Part shown: piece after piece, positions 16,643 through 25,442 of the stretch | How the letters are laid out: every line of letters starts with the position of its first letter | How positions within the stretch are numbered: the stretch's first letter is position 1 | Assembly: GCA_045535815.1 (NCBI GenBank) | Contig: JAZSMJ010000046.1 | Coordinates: forward strand, 1 to 41,669 | Length of the DNA stretch: 41,669 nt | Direction: 5' to 3' | Origin: JAZSMJ01 sp045535815 | GTDB lineage: Bacteria > Bacillota > Clostridia > Oscillospirales > CAG-272 | Made by a program: the position numbers and the translations under genes | Notes under the pieces: generated by a model | Told to the model about the DNA's origin: nothing | The model's database searches: none | What the model saw: the letters and a program-made list of their open reading frames with translations, nothing else

Positions 16643-17983
16643 ATGGAGTTATACGGAAAAACTGCTTCCGTTTGTGGCATTGGAATATCAAATCTGCCGC
16701 TGATAGATTATCTTATAAAAAAGGGCGTAAGTGTTACTGCACGTGATATCAAAAGCCGTGATAAGATCTCAGGCATAGCAGAAAGCCTTGAGGCAAAGGG
16801 CGTCAAGCTCGTTTTAGGAGAGAATTATCTTGACGGCATAACCGATGACATCGTTTTCAGATCCCCCGGAATAAGATATGACAAAAAAGGACTTATCGAA
16901 GCTGCAAAAAGCGGATCTTTGATAACATCTGAAATGGAGCTTTTCTTTTCACTTTGCCCTGCACGCATAATAGGTATTACGGGAAGCGACGGCAAGACCA
17001 CAACTACCACGCTTATATCCAAAATTCTTGAAGCAGACGGAAAAAGAGTTTTCCTTGGGGGAAATATAGGAAGACCGCTTCTTCCGCTTGTGGAAGAAAT
17101 GAGCGAGAGCGATTTTGCCGTTGTTGAGCTTTCAAGCTTTCAGCTTCACACCATGAAAGCCTCCCCCTCAATATCGGTAATAACAAATCTTTCTCCCAAT
17201 CACCTTGATTATCATATTGATATGGACGAATACGCAGATGCAAAAAAGAACATTTTTCTTCATCAAAAAAGCGGTGACAGACTTGTTCTGAATGCAAAAA
17301 ATGCAATAACCTACGGTATGAAGAATCAAGCCGTAAGCGGTGCTGAGGTAGTGCTGTTTCAAGATGCAAGCGGAGTTTGCGAAAATGACGAATACATCTG
17401 CTGTAAAAACGAGAGGATACTTAAGATCTCCGATATAAAGATACCCGGACATCACAACGTTGAAAATTACATGGCGGCAATAGCTGCCCTTCACGGAATA
17501 GTTTCCAATACGGCTATTGAAACAGTGGCAAAAAATTTCGGCGGAGTTGAACACAGATGCGAGCTGGTAAGAGAGCTTGACGGAGTTAAGTATTACAACA
17601 GCTCGATAGACTCAAGCCCTACCCGTACTGCCGCTGCTCTCAATTCGTTTACTCAAAAGCTTATCGTTATCTGCGGAGGATATGATAAAAACATACCGTT
17701 TGGTCCGCTTGGCAATACCCTTTGTCAGAGAGCCAAAAAGGTAATTCTCACCGGCGCTACAGCCGAAAAGATAAAAGAAGCTATACTTACCAGCGAAAAT
17801 TACAAGTCAGGTAACCCCGAGATAATATATGAGCCTGATTTTCAAAATGCGGTGAAGAGTGCAAGAAACGCAGCGACTGAGGGTGACGTGGTCATACTTT
17901 CACCTGCTTGCGCAAGCTTTGACGCTTTCCCCAACTTTGAAGTCAGAGGAAACACCTTCAAACAGATAGTAAGCGACTTTTAA
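16643..17983 (+). CDS. murD: UDP-N-acetylmuramoylalanine--D-glutamate ligase
   Basis: A 446-aa cytosolic Mur ligase adding D-Glu to UDP-MurNAc-L-Ala in peptidoglycan synthesis. The N-terminal Rossmann domain (KTASVCGIGISN) is followed by the ATP-binding P-loop GITGSDGKTTTTT (about 111-123). VELSSFQLHTM, NLSPNHLDYH, the HHNVENYMAA hinge, GGVEHRCE, NSSIDSSPTRT, CGGYDKNIPF and the C-terminal SPACASFDAFPNFEVRG also match. All expected catalytic motifs are present, in contrast to the preceding gene. A GAAAGGTG ribosome site lies in the 24-nt gap after the purL-like stop. It is in the mtaB operon. Confidence 0.96.
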   Translation: MELYGKTASVCGIGISNLPLIDYLIKKGVSVTARDIKSRDKISGIAESLEAKGVKLVLGENYLDGITDDIVFRSPGIRYDKKGLIEAAKSGSLITSEMELFFSLCPARIIGITGSDGKTTTTTLISKILEADGKRVFLGGNIGRPLLPLVEEMSESDFAVVELSSFQLHTMKASPSISVITNLSPNHLDYHIDMDEYADAKKNIFLHQKSGDRLVLNAKNAITYGMKNQAVSGAEVVLFQDASGVCENDEYICCKNERILKISDIKIPGHHNVENYMAAIAALHGIVSNTAIETVAKNFGGVEHRCELVRELDGVKYYNSSIDSSPTRTAAALNSFTQKLIVICGGYDKNIPFGPLGNTLCQRAKKVILTGATAEKIKEAILTSENYKSGNPEIIYEPDFQNAVKSARNAATEGDVVILSPACASFDAFPNFEVRGNTFKQIVSDF

Positions 17984-18010
17984 AAACTGTCATCGAAAGG
18001 AAGCTATAAT

Positions 18011-18436
18011 ATGATAGACCCGGTTGTAAATATGCCGCTATGGTTCGTGGTCCTTCATCCGATAACGTGGTTGGTTACCATTCCCTTGGAATTTATTCAG
18101 AATACTGTTATTCTGATATTGTTTTTTAACGTAATCAATATAAACTACAAAAAAGCGGCGTACAGGCAGTGTATACTTCCCCTTTGCCTGTTCACCATGA
18201 TAGCCCATCTTAACTGTGCCGCAATTTTGTTTTTTATTATGTACTTCAATATGTACAATTTCGTAATAACCATATTCGGAGTATTTTTCTCTGCGTTGCT
18301 CGTTTATTATCTGAATCTGAAGATAACGTTTAGGGACATTGAGGCAACCGTATCGGATATAAAAAGGCTTTCGTTTGCCGTTGCAGTATTTACTGCACCC
18401 TACGTATTCCTTTTGCCTGCCGATCTCATTATATGA
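18011..18436 (+). CDS. small multi-pass membrane protein, unknown
   Basis: A 141-aa hydrophobic protein that I do not recognise. About four membrane segments are visible (roughly residues 12-42, 53-75, 78-100 and 118-138), with basic residues in short loops (NYKKAAYR; ITFRD). There is no signal peptide and no catalytic motif. GAAAGGAAG precedes the ATG, 27 nt after the murD stop, so it is probably cotranscribed with murD. The murD linkage may hint at an envelope role, but nothing in the sequence proves it. Confidence 0.6.
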   Translation: MIDPVVNMPLWFVVLHPITWLVTIPLEFIQNTVILILFFNVININYKKAAYRQCILPLCLFTMIAHLNCAAILFFIMYFNMYNFVITIFGVFFSALLVYYLNLKITFRDIEATVSDIKRLSFAVAVFTAPYVFLLPADLII

Positions 18437-18484
18437 CGTTTAATATACCTTAGCCGCTCTTAGGCGGCAGAACTGGAGAACATT

Positions 18485-19702
18485 ATGATTTTTTCTGAAA
18501 GATTACTTGCTCTTGACAAAGAGGCAGAGCTTGCTTTAGCGGACAAGTTTGCTGAAATAGACAGCATATCAATGTATAATACCAATAAAGTGCTTGATGC
18601 GTTCAGAGAATACAAGGTGTCTGACGCTATGTTTGCAGGCACGTCGGGATACGGATACGACGATAAGGGACGTGACACCCTTGATGAGATATACGCCCGT
18701 GTATTCGGCACCGAAAGTGCTTTCGTCAGACACAGCATCGTAAACGGAACGCACGCCCTCTCTATCGCTCTGTTTGGGATACTCCGACCCGGAGACGTTA
18801 TGCTTTCGATAACGGGAAAGCCATACGATACGCTTGATGAGGTAATAAACGACGATGGCGGAAACGGCTCACTCAAGGATTTTGGCGTTGAATTCCGCAT
18901 GTGCGAAATGGGCGAGGATTTCATACCGTTGCTTTCCGATCCCAAAATAAAAATGGTCTATATACAAAGATCAAAGGGATATCTTGACCGCAAAACTCTT
19001 TCGGTTTCGGAAATAAATGCTATGATAAAAGCAGTACGTGCTCATTCCGATGCCTTTGTGGTGGTTGATAACTGCTACGGTGAATTTACAGAAACGCAGG
19101 AGCCTGCGGCTGACCTTATCGTAGGATCACTCATAAAGAATCCGGGCGGAGGAATTGCCGAAACCGGAGCATATTTAGCCGGCACAAAGCGTGCAGTCGA
19201 GCTTGCATCGTACCGGCTCACGACACCGAGTATAGGACTTGAATGCGGTGCAACGCTCGGTTTATCCAAAAATATGTATAAGGGCTTTTTCTTGGCTCCT
19301 CACGTTACCGCCCAGGCTATAAAGACCGCTATGTTTGCCGCATATATTTTCGAGAAGCTCGGATATACCGTTGAGCCGTCTTGGGATACACCGAGAAGCG
19401 ATATAATCCAGGCAGTAAAATTCGGCAATCCAGAAGCGCTGTGTGCATTCTGCAGAGGAATACAAAAGGGATCTCCCGTTGACTCATTCGTTACTCCTGA
19501 GCCCTGGGCAATGCCGGGCTATTCAGATGAGGTAATAATGGCGGCAGGAACCTTCACTCAGGGCTCGTCAATAGAGCTTTCTGCAGACGGTCCGATCAGA
19601 CCTCCTTATACTGCATTTTTCCAGGGCTCGCTTACATACGAGAGCGGAAAAATCGGCATTCTTTCTGCTGCAACAGAGGTTCTTAACAGTATAAAATCAT
19701 AA
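18485..19702 (+). CDS. methionine gamma-lyase family PLP enzyme (YnbB-like)
   Basis: A 405-aa fold-type I PLP enzyme of the family sometimes labelled aluminium-resistance or methionine gamma-lyase-like protein (Bacillus YnbB). Matching segments are GTSGYGYDDKGRDTLDEIYA, VRHSIVNGTHALSIALFG, VVVDNCYGEFTE, the PLP-lysine region GSLIKNPGGGIAETGAY, and LTTPSIGLECGATLG. The substrate is not established for the family, and C-S lyase activity is inferred. A small GC hairpin (about 18453-18468) and a GGAG site precede the start. Its stop overlaps the convergent amidase stop by 6 nt, with no separate terminator visible. Confidence 0.88.
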   Translation: MIFSERLLALDKEAELALADKFAEIDSISMYNTNKVLDAFREYKVSDAMFAGTSGYGYDDKGRDTLDEIYARVFGTESAFVRHSIVNGTHALSIALFGILRPGDVMLSITGKPYDTLDEVINDDGGNGSLKDFGVEFRMCEMGEDFIPLLSDPKIKMVYIQRSKGYLDRKTLSVSEINAMIKAVRAHSDAFVVVDNCYGEFTETQEPAADLIVGSLIKNPGGGIAETGAYLAGTKRAVELASYRLTTPSIGLECGATLGLSKNMYKGFFLAPHVTAQAIKTAMFAAYIFEKLGYTVEPSWDTPRSDIIQAVKFGNPEALCAFCRGIQKGSPVDSFVTPEPWAMPGYSDEVIMAAGTFTQGSSIELSADGPIRPPYTAFFQGSLTYESGKIGILSAATEVLNSIKS

Positions 19703-20266
19703 CAGCCCGAAATAAGCAAGGATACCGTTATATATTCCCTGTGCATATAGCAGAGGCTGATTTGCCATTCTGAACGCCTCCTCGGGCGTTGTTATAAATC
19801 CCATCTCTATAAGAGTTGAGGGCATTGCAGTTTTTCTGAGCACGTAAAGTGTAGGTCTTGCAAATACTCCACGGTTTGGTATACCTACAGTATTGGAAAG
19901 ACCGATAAGAATACTTTCAGAAAAATAATACGCCTCGGAATCTGTACGGTAGACGTATCCCTCACATCCCGACGCAGTAAAAACCGTTTCGGATGCGTTG
20001 GTGTGAAGACTTATAAAATAATCTGCCCCCCAGGAGTTGGCGGCATTTACTCTTGCCCGAAGGCTATCACCGGTCGTCATGCCAAGAATTTCATTAGGAG
20101 AGCTTCGTGAAAGCCTTGATTCAAAATTCGGATTTGAATTCAAAAGATTACTTAGCTGTCTACCTATTTCGTAGGTTATATCCTGCTCACGAAGCCCGTT
20201 CCCCTCTGCTCCTGCATTTGGGTTTTGAGGATTATGCCCCTGGTCTATGAAAATTTTAATTGCCAT
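19697..20266 (-). CDS. N-acetylmuramoyl-L-alanine amidase (Amidase_3)
   Basis: A 189-aa zinc amidase domain that cleaves the MurNAc-L-Ala bond of peptidoglycan. Metal and catalytic positions are visible: IDQGHNPQNPNAG with the first His, LREQDITYEIG with the Glu ligand, DYFISLHTNAS with the second His, and TLIEMGFITTPEEA with the catalytic Glu. The protein is a bare catalytic domain: no signal peptide, SH3, SPOR or wall-binding repeat. It may act after lysis, in the mother cell during sporulation, or via non-classical release (inference). The start MAIKIF is fixed by GGAGG at 20274-20278. It is divergent from the ttcA-family gene. Confidence 0.92.
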   Translation of the reverse strand: MAIKIFIDQGHNPQNPNAGAEGNGLREQDITYEIGRQLSNLLNSNPNFESRLSRSSPNEILGMTTGDSLRARVNAANSWGADYFISLHTNASETVFTASGCEGYVYRTDSEAYYFSESILIGLSNTVGIPNRGVFARPTLYVLRKTAMPSTLIEMGFITTPEEAFRMANQPLLYAQGIYNGILAYFGLL

Positions 20267-20320
20267 ACAAAAACCTCCGTTATACATTCATTCATTTTAT
20301 TCTATTCAGGTATAAAAAAT

Positions 20321-21100
20321 ATGGACACAACAAATTTACCTTTTACAAATATCAGAAGACTGCTCAGCCATACACGCAGAGCAGTTGACGATTATAATAT
20401 GATAGAAGAAGGCGACCGCATAGCTGTAGGAATTTCAGGCGGAAAAGATTCAACTGCACTTCTTTGCACACTCGTTAACCTAAGGATGTTTTATCCCAAA
20501 AGGTTCGAGATAGAGGCAGTTACCATCGATATGGGATTTGACGGTATGGGTTTTTCAGAGCTTTCGGAATACTGTAGCAAATGCGGTGTCAAGCTTACGG
20601 TAATAAAAACGCAGATATCCGACATCATATTCAACTTAAGAAAAGAATCCAATCCCTGCTCACTTTGTGCCCGAATGAGACGAGGTGCCCTGCACGATGC
20701 GGCAAAGGCTTTAAATTGCAACAAGCTTGCCCTCGGTCATCACTTTGACGATGCTATAGAAACCTTTATGATGAATCTTTTCAACGAAGGCAGAATAGGC
20801 ACCTTTTCGCCCGTTACATACCTTTCAAGAAAGGATATAACGATGATAAGGCCGTTCATATACGCTCATGAAAAGGATATACGCTACTTTATATCAAAAA
20901 ACGATATCCCGATAGTTAAAAGCACCTGTCCCGAGGACGGACATACTGACAGAGAAAAATTCAAGGAGCTGTTAAAAACCTTAGAACTCGAAAACAAGGG
21001 CCTCAAGCACCGAATTTTCGGTGCAATACAAAAATCGGGCATAGACGGCTTTGCTCTTGCCTCAAGCGAGAATTCAAAGGAAGATACAGAGGATAATTAA
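20321..21100 (+). CDS. TtcA-family tRNA 2-thiolation ATPase
   Basis: A 259-aa PP-loop ATPase of the TtcA/TilS superfamily. The PP-loop is VGISGGKDSTALL (about residues 35-47). Cysteine pairs YCSKCG and CSLCARMRRG fit the iron-sulfur or thiol-transfer site of TtcA-like proteins, and LALGHHFDDAIETFMMN is diagnostic. It probably thiolates a tRNA base such as C32, although Firmicute members are not all proven to do so. I prefer ATG 20321 (MDTTNL), since a longer in-frame start would run into the amidase gene. The ribosome site is weak (CAGGT). It ends at the terminator 21099-21126. Confidence 0.85.
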   Translation: MDTTNLPFTNIRRLLSHTRRAVDDYNMIEEGDRIAVGISGGKDSTALLCTLVNLRMFYPKRFEIEAVTIDMGFDGMGFSELSEYCSKCGVKLTVIKTQISDIIFNLRKESNPCSLCARMRRGALHDAAKALNCNKLALGHHFDDAIETFMMNLFNEGRIGTFSPVTYLSRKDITMIRPFIYAHEKDIRYFISKNDIPIVKSTCPEDGHTDREKFKELLKTLELENKGLKHRIFGAIQKSGIDGFALASSENSKEDTEDN

Positions 21101-21126
21101 AAGCAGGAATACTTTCCTGCTTTTTT
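21099..21126 (+). terminator. terminator of the ttcA-family gene
   Basis: An 11-bp stem (AAAAGCAGGAA / TTCCTGCTTTT) is followed by a T-run. Confidence 0.9.
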
Positions 21127-21175
21127 GCATATAATAGTAAGGATTGAATATTTTTCCTTGGGAGGTATACATACT

Positions 21176-21358
21176 ATGATACGTCAGCAAAATGCCACCG
21201 TTTTCGAGCGATACTGCAGTTTTGTAGACCGTAACACGGTAAGAATAAAGGCAGGAAAGAATATGCGCGAAAACCGTTGCTTATACTCGCCATACTGTAG
21301 CGAGAGCGCAAAAAACAACTGTCCTCACTGCCCATTAAATAATGAAAGCACAAAATGA
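21176..21358 (+). CDS. Cys-rich 60-aa protein, unknown
   Basis: A 60-aa protein with no family I recognise. A strong GGAGGT site (21161-21166) precedes ATG 21176, and a terminator follows directly, so it is very likely expressed. The C-terminal half carries five cysteines in RCLYSPYCSESAKNNCPHCP (about residues 34-53), spacing that could bind zinc or an iron-sulfur cluster; C14 is a sixth. The N-terminal half is polar and basic (Arg, Lys, Gln). There is no membrane segment. It has no close operon partner. Confidence 0.7.
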   Translation: MIRQQNATVFERYCSFVDRNTVRIKAGKNMRENRCLYSPYCSESAKNNCPHCPLNNESTK

Positions 21359-21363
21359 GTAAG

Positions 21364-21391
21364 ATCCCTTGCGTTTGCAAGGGATTCTTTT
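21364..21391 (+). terminator. terminator of the Cys-rich small protein
   Basis: A 9-bp stem (ATCCCTTGC / GCAAGGGAT, 4-nt loop) is followed by TCTTTT. Confidence 0.85.
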
Positions 21392-21451
21392 CATATATCT
21401 GCCTCGCTTTATAGAAATTGGCAATATAATATATAAATATTAATTGTTTCT

Positions 21452-21482
21452 TTGATATTTTTTTAAAATATTATGTTATAAT
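21452..21482 (+). promoter_or_regulatory. probable promoter of the phosphodiester glycosidase gene
   Basis: TTGATA, 19-nt spacer, TATAAT with an extended TGT. The wide spacing is compensated by the extended -10. Confidence 0.55.
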
Positions 21483-21526
21483 CAAATTATCATACGATTT
21501 TTTTAATACATATTTACGGAGCTTTT

Positions 21527-24277
21527 ATGAAGTTTAAATATATTTTATCTGCAATCACTGCTTGTGTGACTGCGCTATCACTTACCGTTTCTGCCTATCA
21601 GCTAAGCGAGATAGGAGATGTATATTACAAAACGCAGGATATCGTTTCACCGGGACTTGTTTTTTCTGAGCTTCACGCCCATGACGGAAACGATTTTCAG
21701 CATGCATTTACCTTTGAATACACACCGGGTCTCGGAACTCTTCCGATAGTTTCATACGGTTCCGAGATAAATTCAACAAGCACGCTTGGCTCTATGATAA
21801 ATCAGAAAATAAACGAGGGTACCGAAATCGTCGGCGGTGTAAACGGAGACTTTTACAGCTTTTACACCGGAGTTCCCATGAGTGCAGTCATTCTTGACGG
21901 CAAGATAATATCCTCCTGCGACAGCCGTCCTGCTATCGGTTTCTATGCAAACGGAACTGCTATAATAGGCTATCCGTCGATAGATATTTCTGTCCTTCAC
22001 GGATCAGATCAGCTTAAGATAGATCACCTGAACAAATACCCTTCCGTTTACAGTGTTTATATGCTTACAAGCGCTTACGGAGAAACTACCTCTACTGAAA
22101 AAGACAGCCTTGAGATAGTGCTTCAGCTCTCGTCTGACGAATTCAAGGGCAATTCATCCGTTATTGCTTCTGTAAAGGAGATACGCAGAGATTCCACCGA
22201 TTCCGAAATTCCCGAAGGCTGTGCCGTTATCGTCGTACACAGCACCAATCCCAAATATGAGGATTTTGCAAAGCTTGCTATCGGGGATAAATTAACGGTA
22301 TCATTCTCTATAGACAGTGACTGGAGCAACGTTGTAACTGCAGTCGGAGGATCAGATATAATACTTAAAAACGGCGTTTTCGATCCTGCAACGGTAAACG
22401 AACAGCACGAGAAATACGCTAACCCAAGAACGTCCGCAGGTATTACTGCGGACGGCAGAGTTATATTTTTTGCAATAGACGGCAGAAACGCAGGATACAG
22501 CAAAGGTCTTACACTTGAGGAGCTTGCAAAGGTAATGGCAGATCTTGGGTGCATTACTGCCCTGAATCTTGACGGCGGAGGATCAACTACTGTTGCGGTA
22601 AAGAAATCGGGAACAGACGCAATAACGATAATCAACAATCCGTCGGACGGAAGCCAGAGAAGACTTTCAAATGCAGTTCTTTTTGCCAACTCAGTCCGTG
22701 CCTCAGGTATACCGGATTATATAAAGATAACACCGCCTTCCCCATACGTGCTGACGGGATGTGAGGTTATGCTTGATACAGTTCTCTACGATACGAGCGC
22801 AAGAGTGCTTGATCTGCCGTACGACGTAACATATTCTATAACGAGTGGAAACGGAAAGGTATCTTCCCTTGGAAGATTTACCGCATCGGATCAGCCCGGC
22901 ACGGTAACCGTATCCGCATCGGCAAACGTAAACGGAATAGTATATACCGCTTCTACCGATATAAGAGTGTTTACTCCGTCTGAGCTTACCAATATTCAGA
23001 TAAGCTCAAAATTCAATCAGATACCGTTTGGCGCAACCACACAGCTCTCGGTTACCGGATATTATATGACTGCACCGGTATATGCATCACCCAAATACTT
23101 TTCGTGGGAGCTTGATTCAGACAACAGCTCTTTAACGTCAGAACATCTTGCAGAAAGCGCTGACGGATATATAGGCAGCGATGGAATGTTTTATGCTTCG
23201 CAAGGGCTGGTTGGCAAGGAGCTCACCATTAAAGCCTCATACGGAGATATTTCCGACTCTGTGACCATCGGTATAGGTCTTATCTCCGATATGATCCAGA
23301 ATTTCGAATTAAAGCCGTCCGTTTTCTCTACAAAGAGAACCGATATTGAATATATATCAGGAGGATATAAATCTGATACGGCTATAAAATTTACGGGCGA
23401 GTCACTTGACTATATAGATGCCAAAACGCTGACCTATTCAGCACAGAGCCTCAAGCTTTGGTGCTACAAGGATATAGGAAACTCCAACCTTTTCGTGAAT
23501 ATAACCGATGCTGACGGCATCGATCACAAGCTGCTTTGGATAGTTGATGAGGATTATTCCAAGGTGAGCGGTTGGATACTCTTGTCTGCTGATATTCCAA
23601 AAAATATCGCTCAGCCTATAACGATAAACTCCATTCTTACAGCAGAAGAGGAGCACACCTTTATAATAGACAGCTTCTATTCTTACTACGGAAACAGCAA
23701 CACGGTATTTACCGATTTGACCGATCATTGGGCAGTCGATTACGTCAATTCCGCCTATAATATGGGCATAGTAGACGGAGAGTACACGCCCGACAAGGGA
23801 ATCAGAGTATACTCCCCTGCACGTAATCTTTCAAGGTCGGAATTTGCCAAGCTTATTGCCTGCTTCTGCAATCTTGATATAGAAAGCTATTCTGAGCTGT
23901 CTCTTCCCTATTCTGATATTTCTTCTATACCCGAATGGGCAATACCTTACGTAAAAGCAGTAACCGGAAGCGGTATTATGGGCGCAAAGCCCGATACTGC
24001 AGGCAATATTTTCGCAGGTAAAGAGGAGATATCACGGGCAGAGGTCATGCATATAATAGGCGGTCTTTTAACACCACTTGACGGATACTCCGATATTGAA
24101 TTTACCGATGCAAATGATATTCCTACATGGGCAATAGAAAACACCAAGATCACCGTTTCATGCGGTATTATTCTCGGATACGAGGATAACAGCGTAAGAC
24201 CGCACAATAAGATAACCCGTGCTGAGATCGCAACAGTGTTCTCACGCTTATGCAACAGCAACTATTATCAGCCGTAA
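21527..24277 (+). CDS. secreted phosphodiester glycosidase (NAGPA domain) with Big and SLH domains
   Basis: A 916-aa exported, wall-attached protein. A signal peptide covers about 1-23 (cleavage near VSA). Residues about 60-390 form an NAGPA-type phosphodiester glycosidase domain, as in enzymes that remove GlcNAc from a phosphodiester; key segments are VGGVNGDFYS, AGITADGRVIFFAIDGRN and ALNLDGGGSTTVAV. A bacterial Ig-like stretch (about 400-490) and a further beta-rich region follow. Three SLH repeats occur at about 728-916 (TDHWAVDYVNSAYNMGIV; IPEWAIPYVKAV; IPTWAIENTKITVSCGII). SLH modules tether proteins to the S-layer polymer. It probably trims a phosphodiester-linked wall or capsule glycan; the substrate is not evident. 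It is monocistronic. Confidence 0.88.
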   Translation: MKFKYILSAITACVTALSLTVSAYQLSEIGDVYYKTQDIVSPGLVFSELHAHDGNDFQHAFTFEYTPGLGTLPIVSYGSEINSTSTLGSMINQKINEGTEIVGGVNGDFYSFYTGVPMSAVILDGKIISSCDSRPAIGFYANGTAIIGYPSIDISVLHGSDQLKIDHLNKYPSVYSVYMLTSAYGETTSTEKDSLEIVLQLSSDEFKGNSSVIASVKEIRRDSTDSEIPEGCAVIVVHSTNPKYEDFAKLAIGDKLTVSFSIDSDWSNVVTAVGGSDIILKNGVFDPATVNEQHEKYANPRTSAGITADGRVIFFAIDGRNAGYSKGLTLEELAKVMADLGCITALNLDGGGSTTVAVKKSGTDAITIINNPSDGSQRRLSNAVLFANSVRASGIPDYIKITPPSPYVLTGCEVMLDTVLYDTSARVLDLPYDVTYSITSGNGKVSSLGRFTASDQPGTVTVSASANVNGIVYTASTDIRVFTPSELTNIQISSKFNQIPFGATTQLSVTGYYMTAPVYASPKYFSWELDSDNSSLTSEHLAESADGYIGSDGMFYASQGLVGKELTIKASYGDISDSVTIGIGLISDMIQNFELKPSVFSTKRTDIEYISGGYKSDTAIKFTGESLDYIDAKTLTYSAQSLKLWCYKDIGNSNLFVNITDADGIDHKLLWIVDEDYSKVSGWILLSADIPKNIAQPITINSILTAEEEHTFIIDSFYSYYGNSNTVFTDLTDHWAVDYVNSAYNMGIVDGEYTPDKGIRVYSPARNLSRSEFAKLIACFCNLDIESYSELSLPYSDISSIPEWAIPYVKAVTGSGIMGAKPDTAGNIFAGKEEISRAEVMHIIGGLLTPLDGYSDIEFTDANDIPTWAIENTKITVSCGIILGYEDNSVRPHNKITRAEIATVFSRLCNSNYYQP

Positions 24278-24312
24278 AAAAATCAGGTTTTCATATGAAA
24301 ACCTGATTTTTT
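24277..24312. terminator. bidirectional terminator
   Basis: A perfect 36-bp palindrome with A/T flanks serves both convergent genes; it overlaps the last two bases of the minus-strand stop. Confidence 0.9.
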
Positions 24313-25429
24313 ATTCCTCTATTTCAACCTCAACGAATACGGTCTGACGTCTGTTGAGATCGTATGTGAAAACGAGCTTACCGTTATCAAGGATAAGTGG
24401 AGACGGATAAGAGAAATTACCGCCGGTTGCTACGTTTTCTTTTATGTACCAGCTTTCCATCTCATCATCGCTTATCCAAATCGAAAGCGGATCACGCACT
24501 GCGTTCTTGCCAACTACTCCGCCGTTATCGTTGTGGAAGAGCGCTATTCTTCCATCCGGCAGTCTTGTTATGGTTGCAAGCGTTGTGGGATTTTTTATAT
24601 CGGTCTGATATGCCGGGCACCAGGTCTTGCCACCGTCGTCACTATCTGTCCTCCACAAGAATCCGCCGAATTCAGCACGAAGAAGCATTACAAGCCTTCC
24701 CAATTTGAGCTCTATTATAGCAGGCTCCAAAAGTCCTAAAGGACGGTTGGAAACTCCGCCGAGCATTTTGAATTCAGATAGATCCTCGTTCGTCTCAAAC
24801 ACGTACGAGCAATGAAGATGAGTTGCAAACTTATCGGGATCGGCCTCTCCCTCCTGTCTGGGAGGCATATTTGCGGCCTCTTCCTCGGTCTTAGCAAACG
24901 CAAGTCTTTCAGCGCCTGCAACCAAAGGCTTTTCTCTCTTCTTAAACACCTGAGCTGCGCAGAGGTATCTTCCATCCGAGGTTTTTATGATAGGGCCTAA
25001 GGATGCGTTATCTTCATCAGTAATCTTAAAGGGCACCGGATCTGTCCAAGTATATCCGTTATCGTAAGACTCGCATCTTGAGTAATGATATTCGGTATAT
25101 TTTTTCTCAACCGGCCACTTTGCCTGAAGACGTATAAGCTTATCATTTATACGGATAACGGATGCCGCTCCTGCTCCATCCTTGTCACTTGGAACAAATA
25201 TTTCAGGCTCGCTCCAGGTCTTGCCTCTATCCTTTGATCTCGATATAGCCATACAGTTATCCGTTGCAGGCTCCATGTCCGTGCCGGTAAGCCAGATGCA
25301 CATAAGCTCGCCGTTAGGTGCTTGTATAGCGACCGGACCGCAAGCAAGTCTGTATGTAAGACCGTTATGCTCCCATCCCTTATCTCCGTCAAAGAGAACC
25401 GTTTGTTTGATGCTTATCTTTCCAGCCAT
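24311..25429 (-). CDS. cytosolic sialidase-like beta-propeller protein, copy 1
   Basis: A 372-aa BNR/sialidase-superfamily six-bladed propeller. Asp boxes are visible (SKDRGKTW, SYDNGYTW, SDDGGKTW, and a degenerate SDDEMESW). The core EPAIIELKLGRLVMLLR and RLPDGRIALFHND is typical of BNR_2 proteins. The Arg of a sialidase RIP-like motif may be kept (YRLACGP). With no signal peptide it should act on an imported or cytosolic glycan. True sialidase specificity is not shown, and no sialic acid catabolic genes are nearby. The start MAGKIS is fixed by an AGGAG site. It lies 13 nt after its paralogue in the same operon. Confidence 0.78.
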   Translation of the reverse strand: MAGKISIKQTVLFDGDKGWEHNGLTYRLACGPVAIQAPNGELMCIWLTGTDMEPATDNCMAISRSKDRGKTWSEPEIFVPSDKDGAGAASVIRINDKLIRLQAKWPVEKKYTEYHYSRCESYDNGYTWTDPVPFKITDEDNASLGPIIKTSDGRYLCAAQVFKKREKPLVAGAERLAFAKTEEEAANMPPRQEGEADPDKFATHLHCSYVFETNEDLSEFKMLGGVSNRPLGLLEPAIIELKLGRLVMLLRAEFGGFLWRTDSDDGGKTWCPAYQTDIKNPTTLATITRLPDGRIALFHNDNGGVVGKNAVRDPLSIWISDDEMESWYIKENVATGGNFSYPSPLILDNGKLVFTYDLNRRQTVFVEVEIEE

Positions 25430-25442
25430 TGCTTTTTCTCCT

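Noticed and set aside
18453..18468. Terminator between the small membrane protein and the PLP enzyme gene
   Set aside because: The hairpin GCCGC/GCGGC has only five pairs and no T-run.
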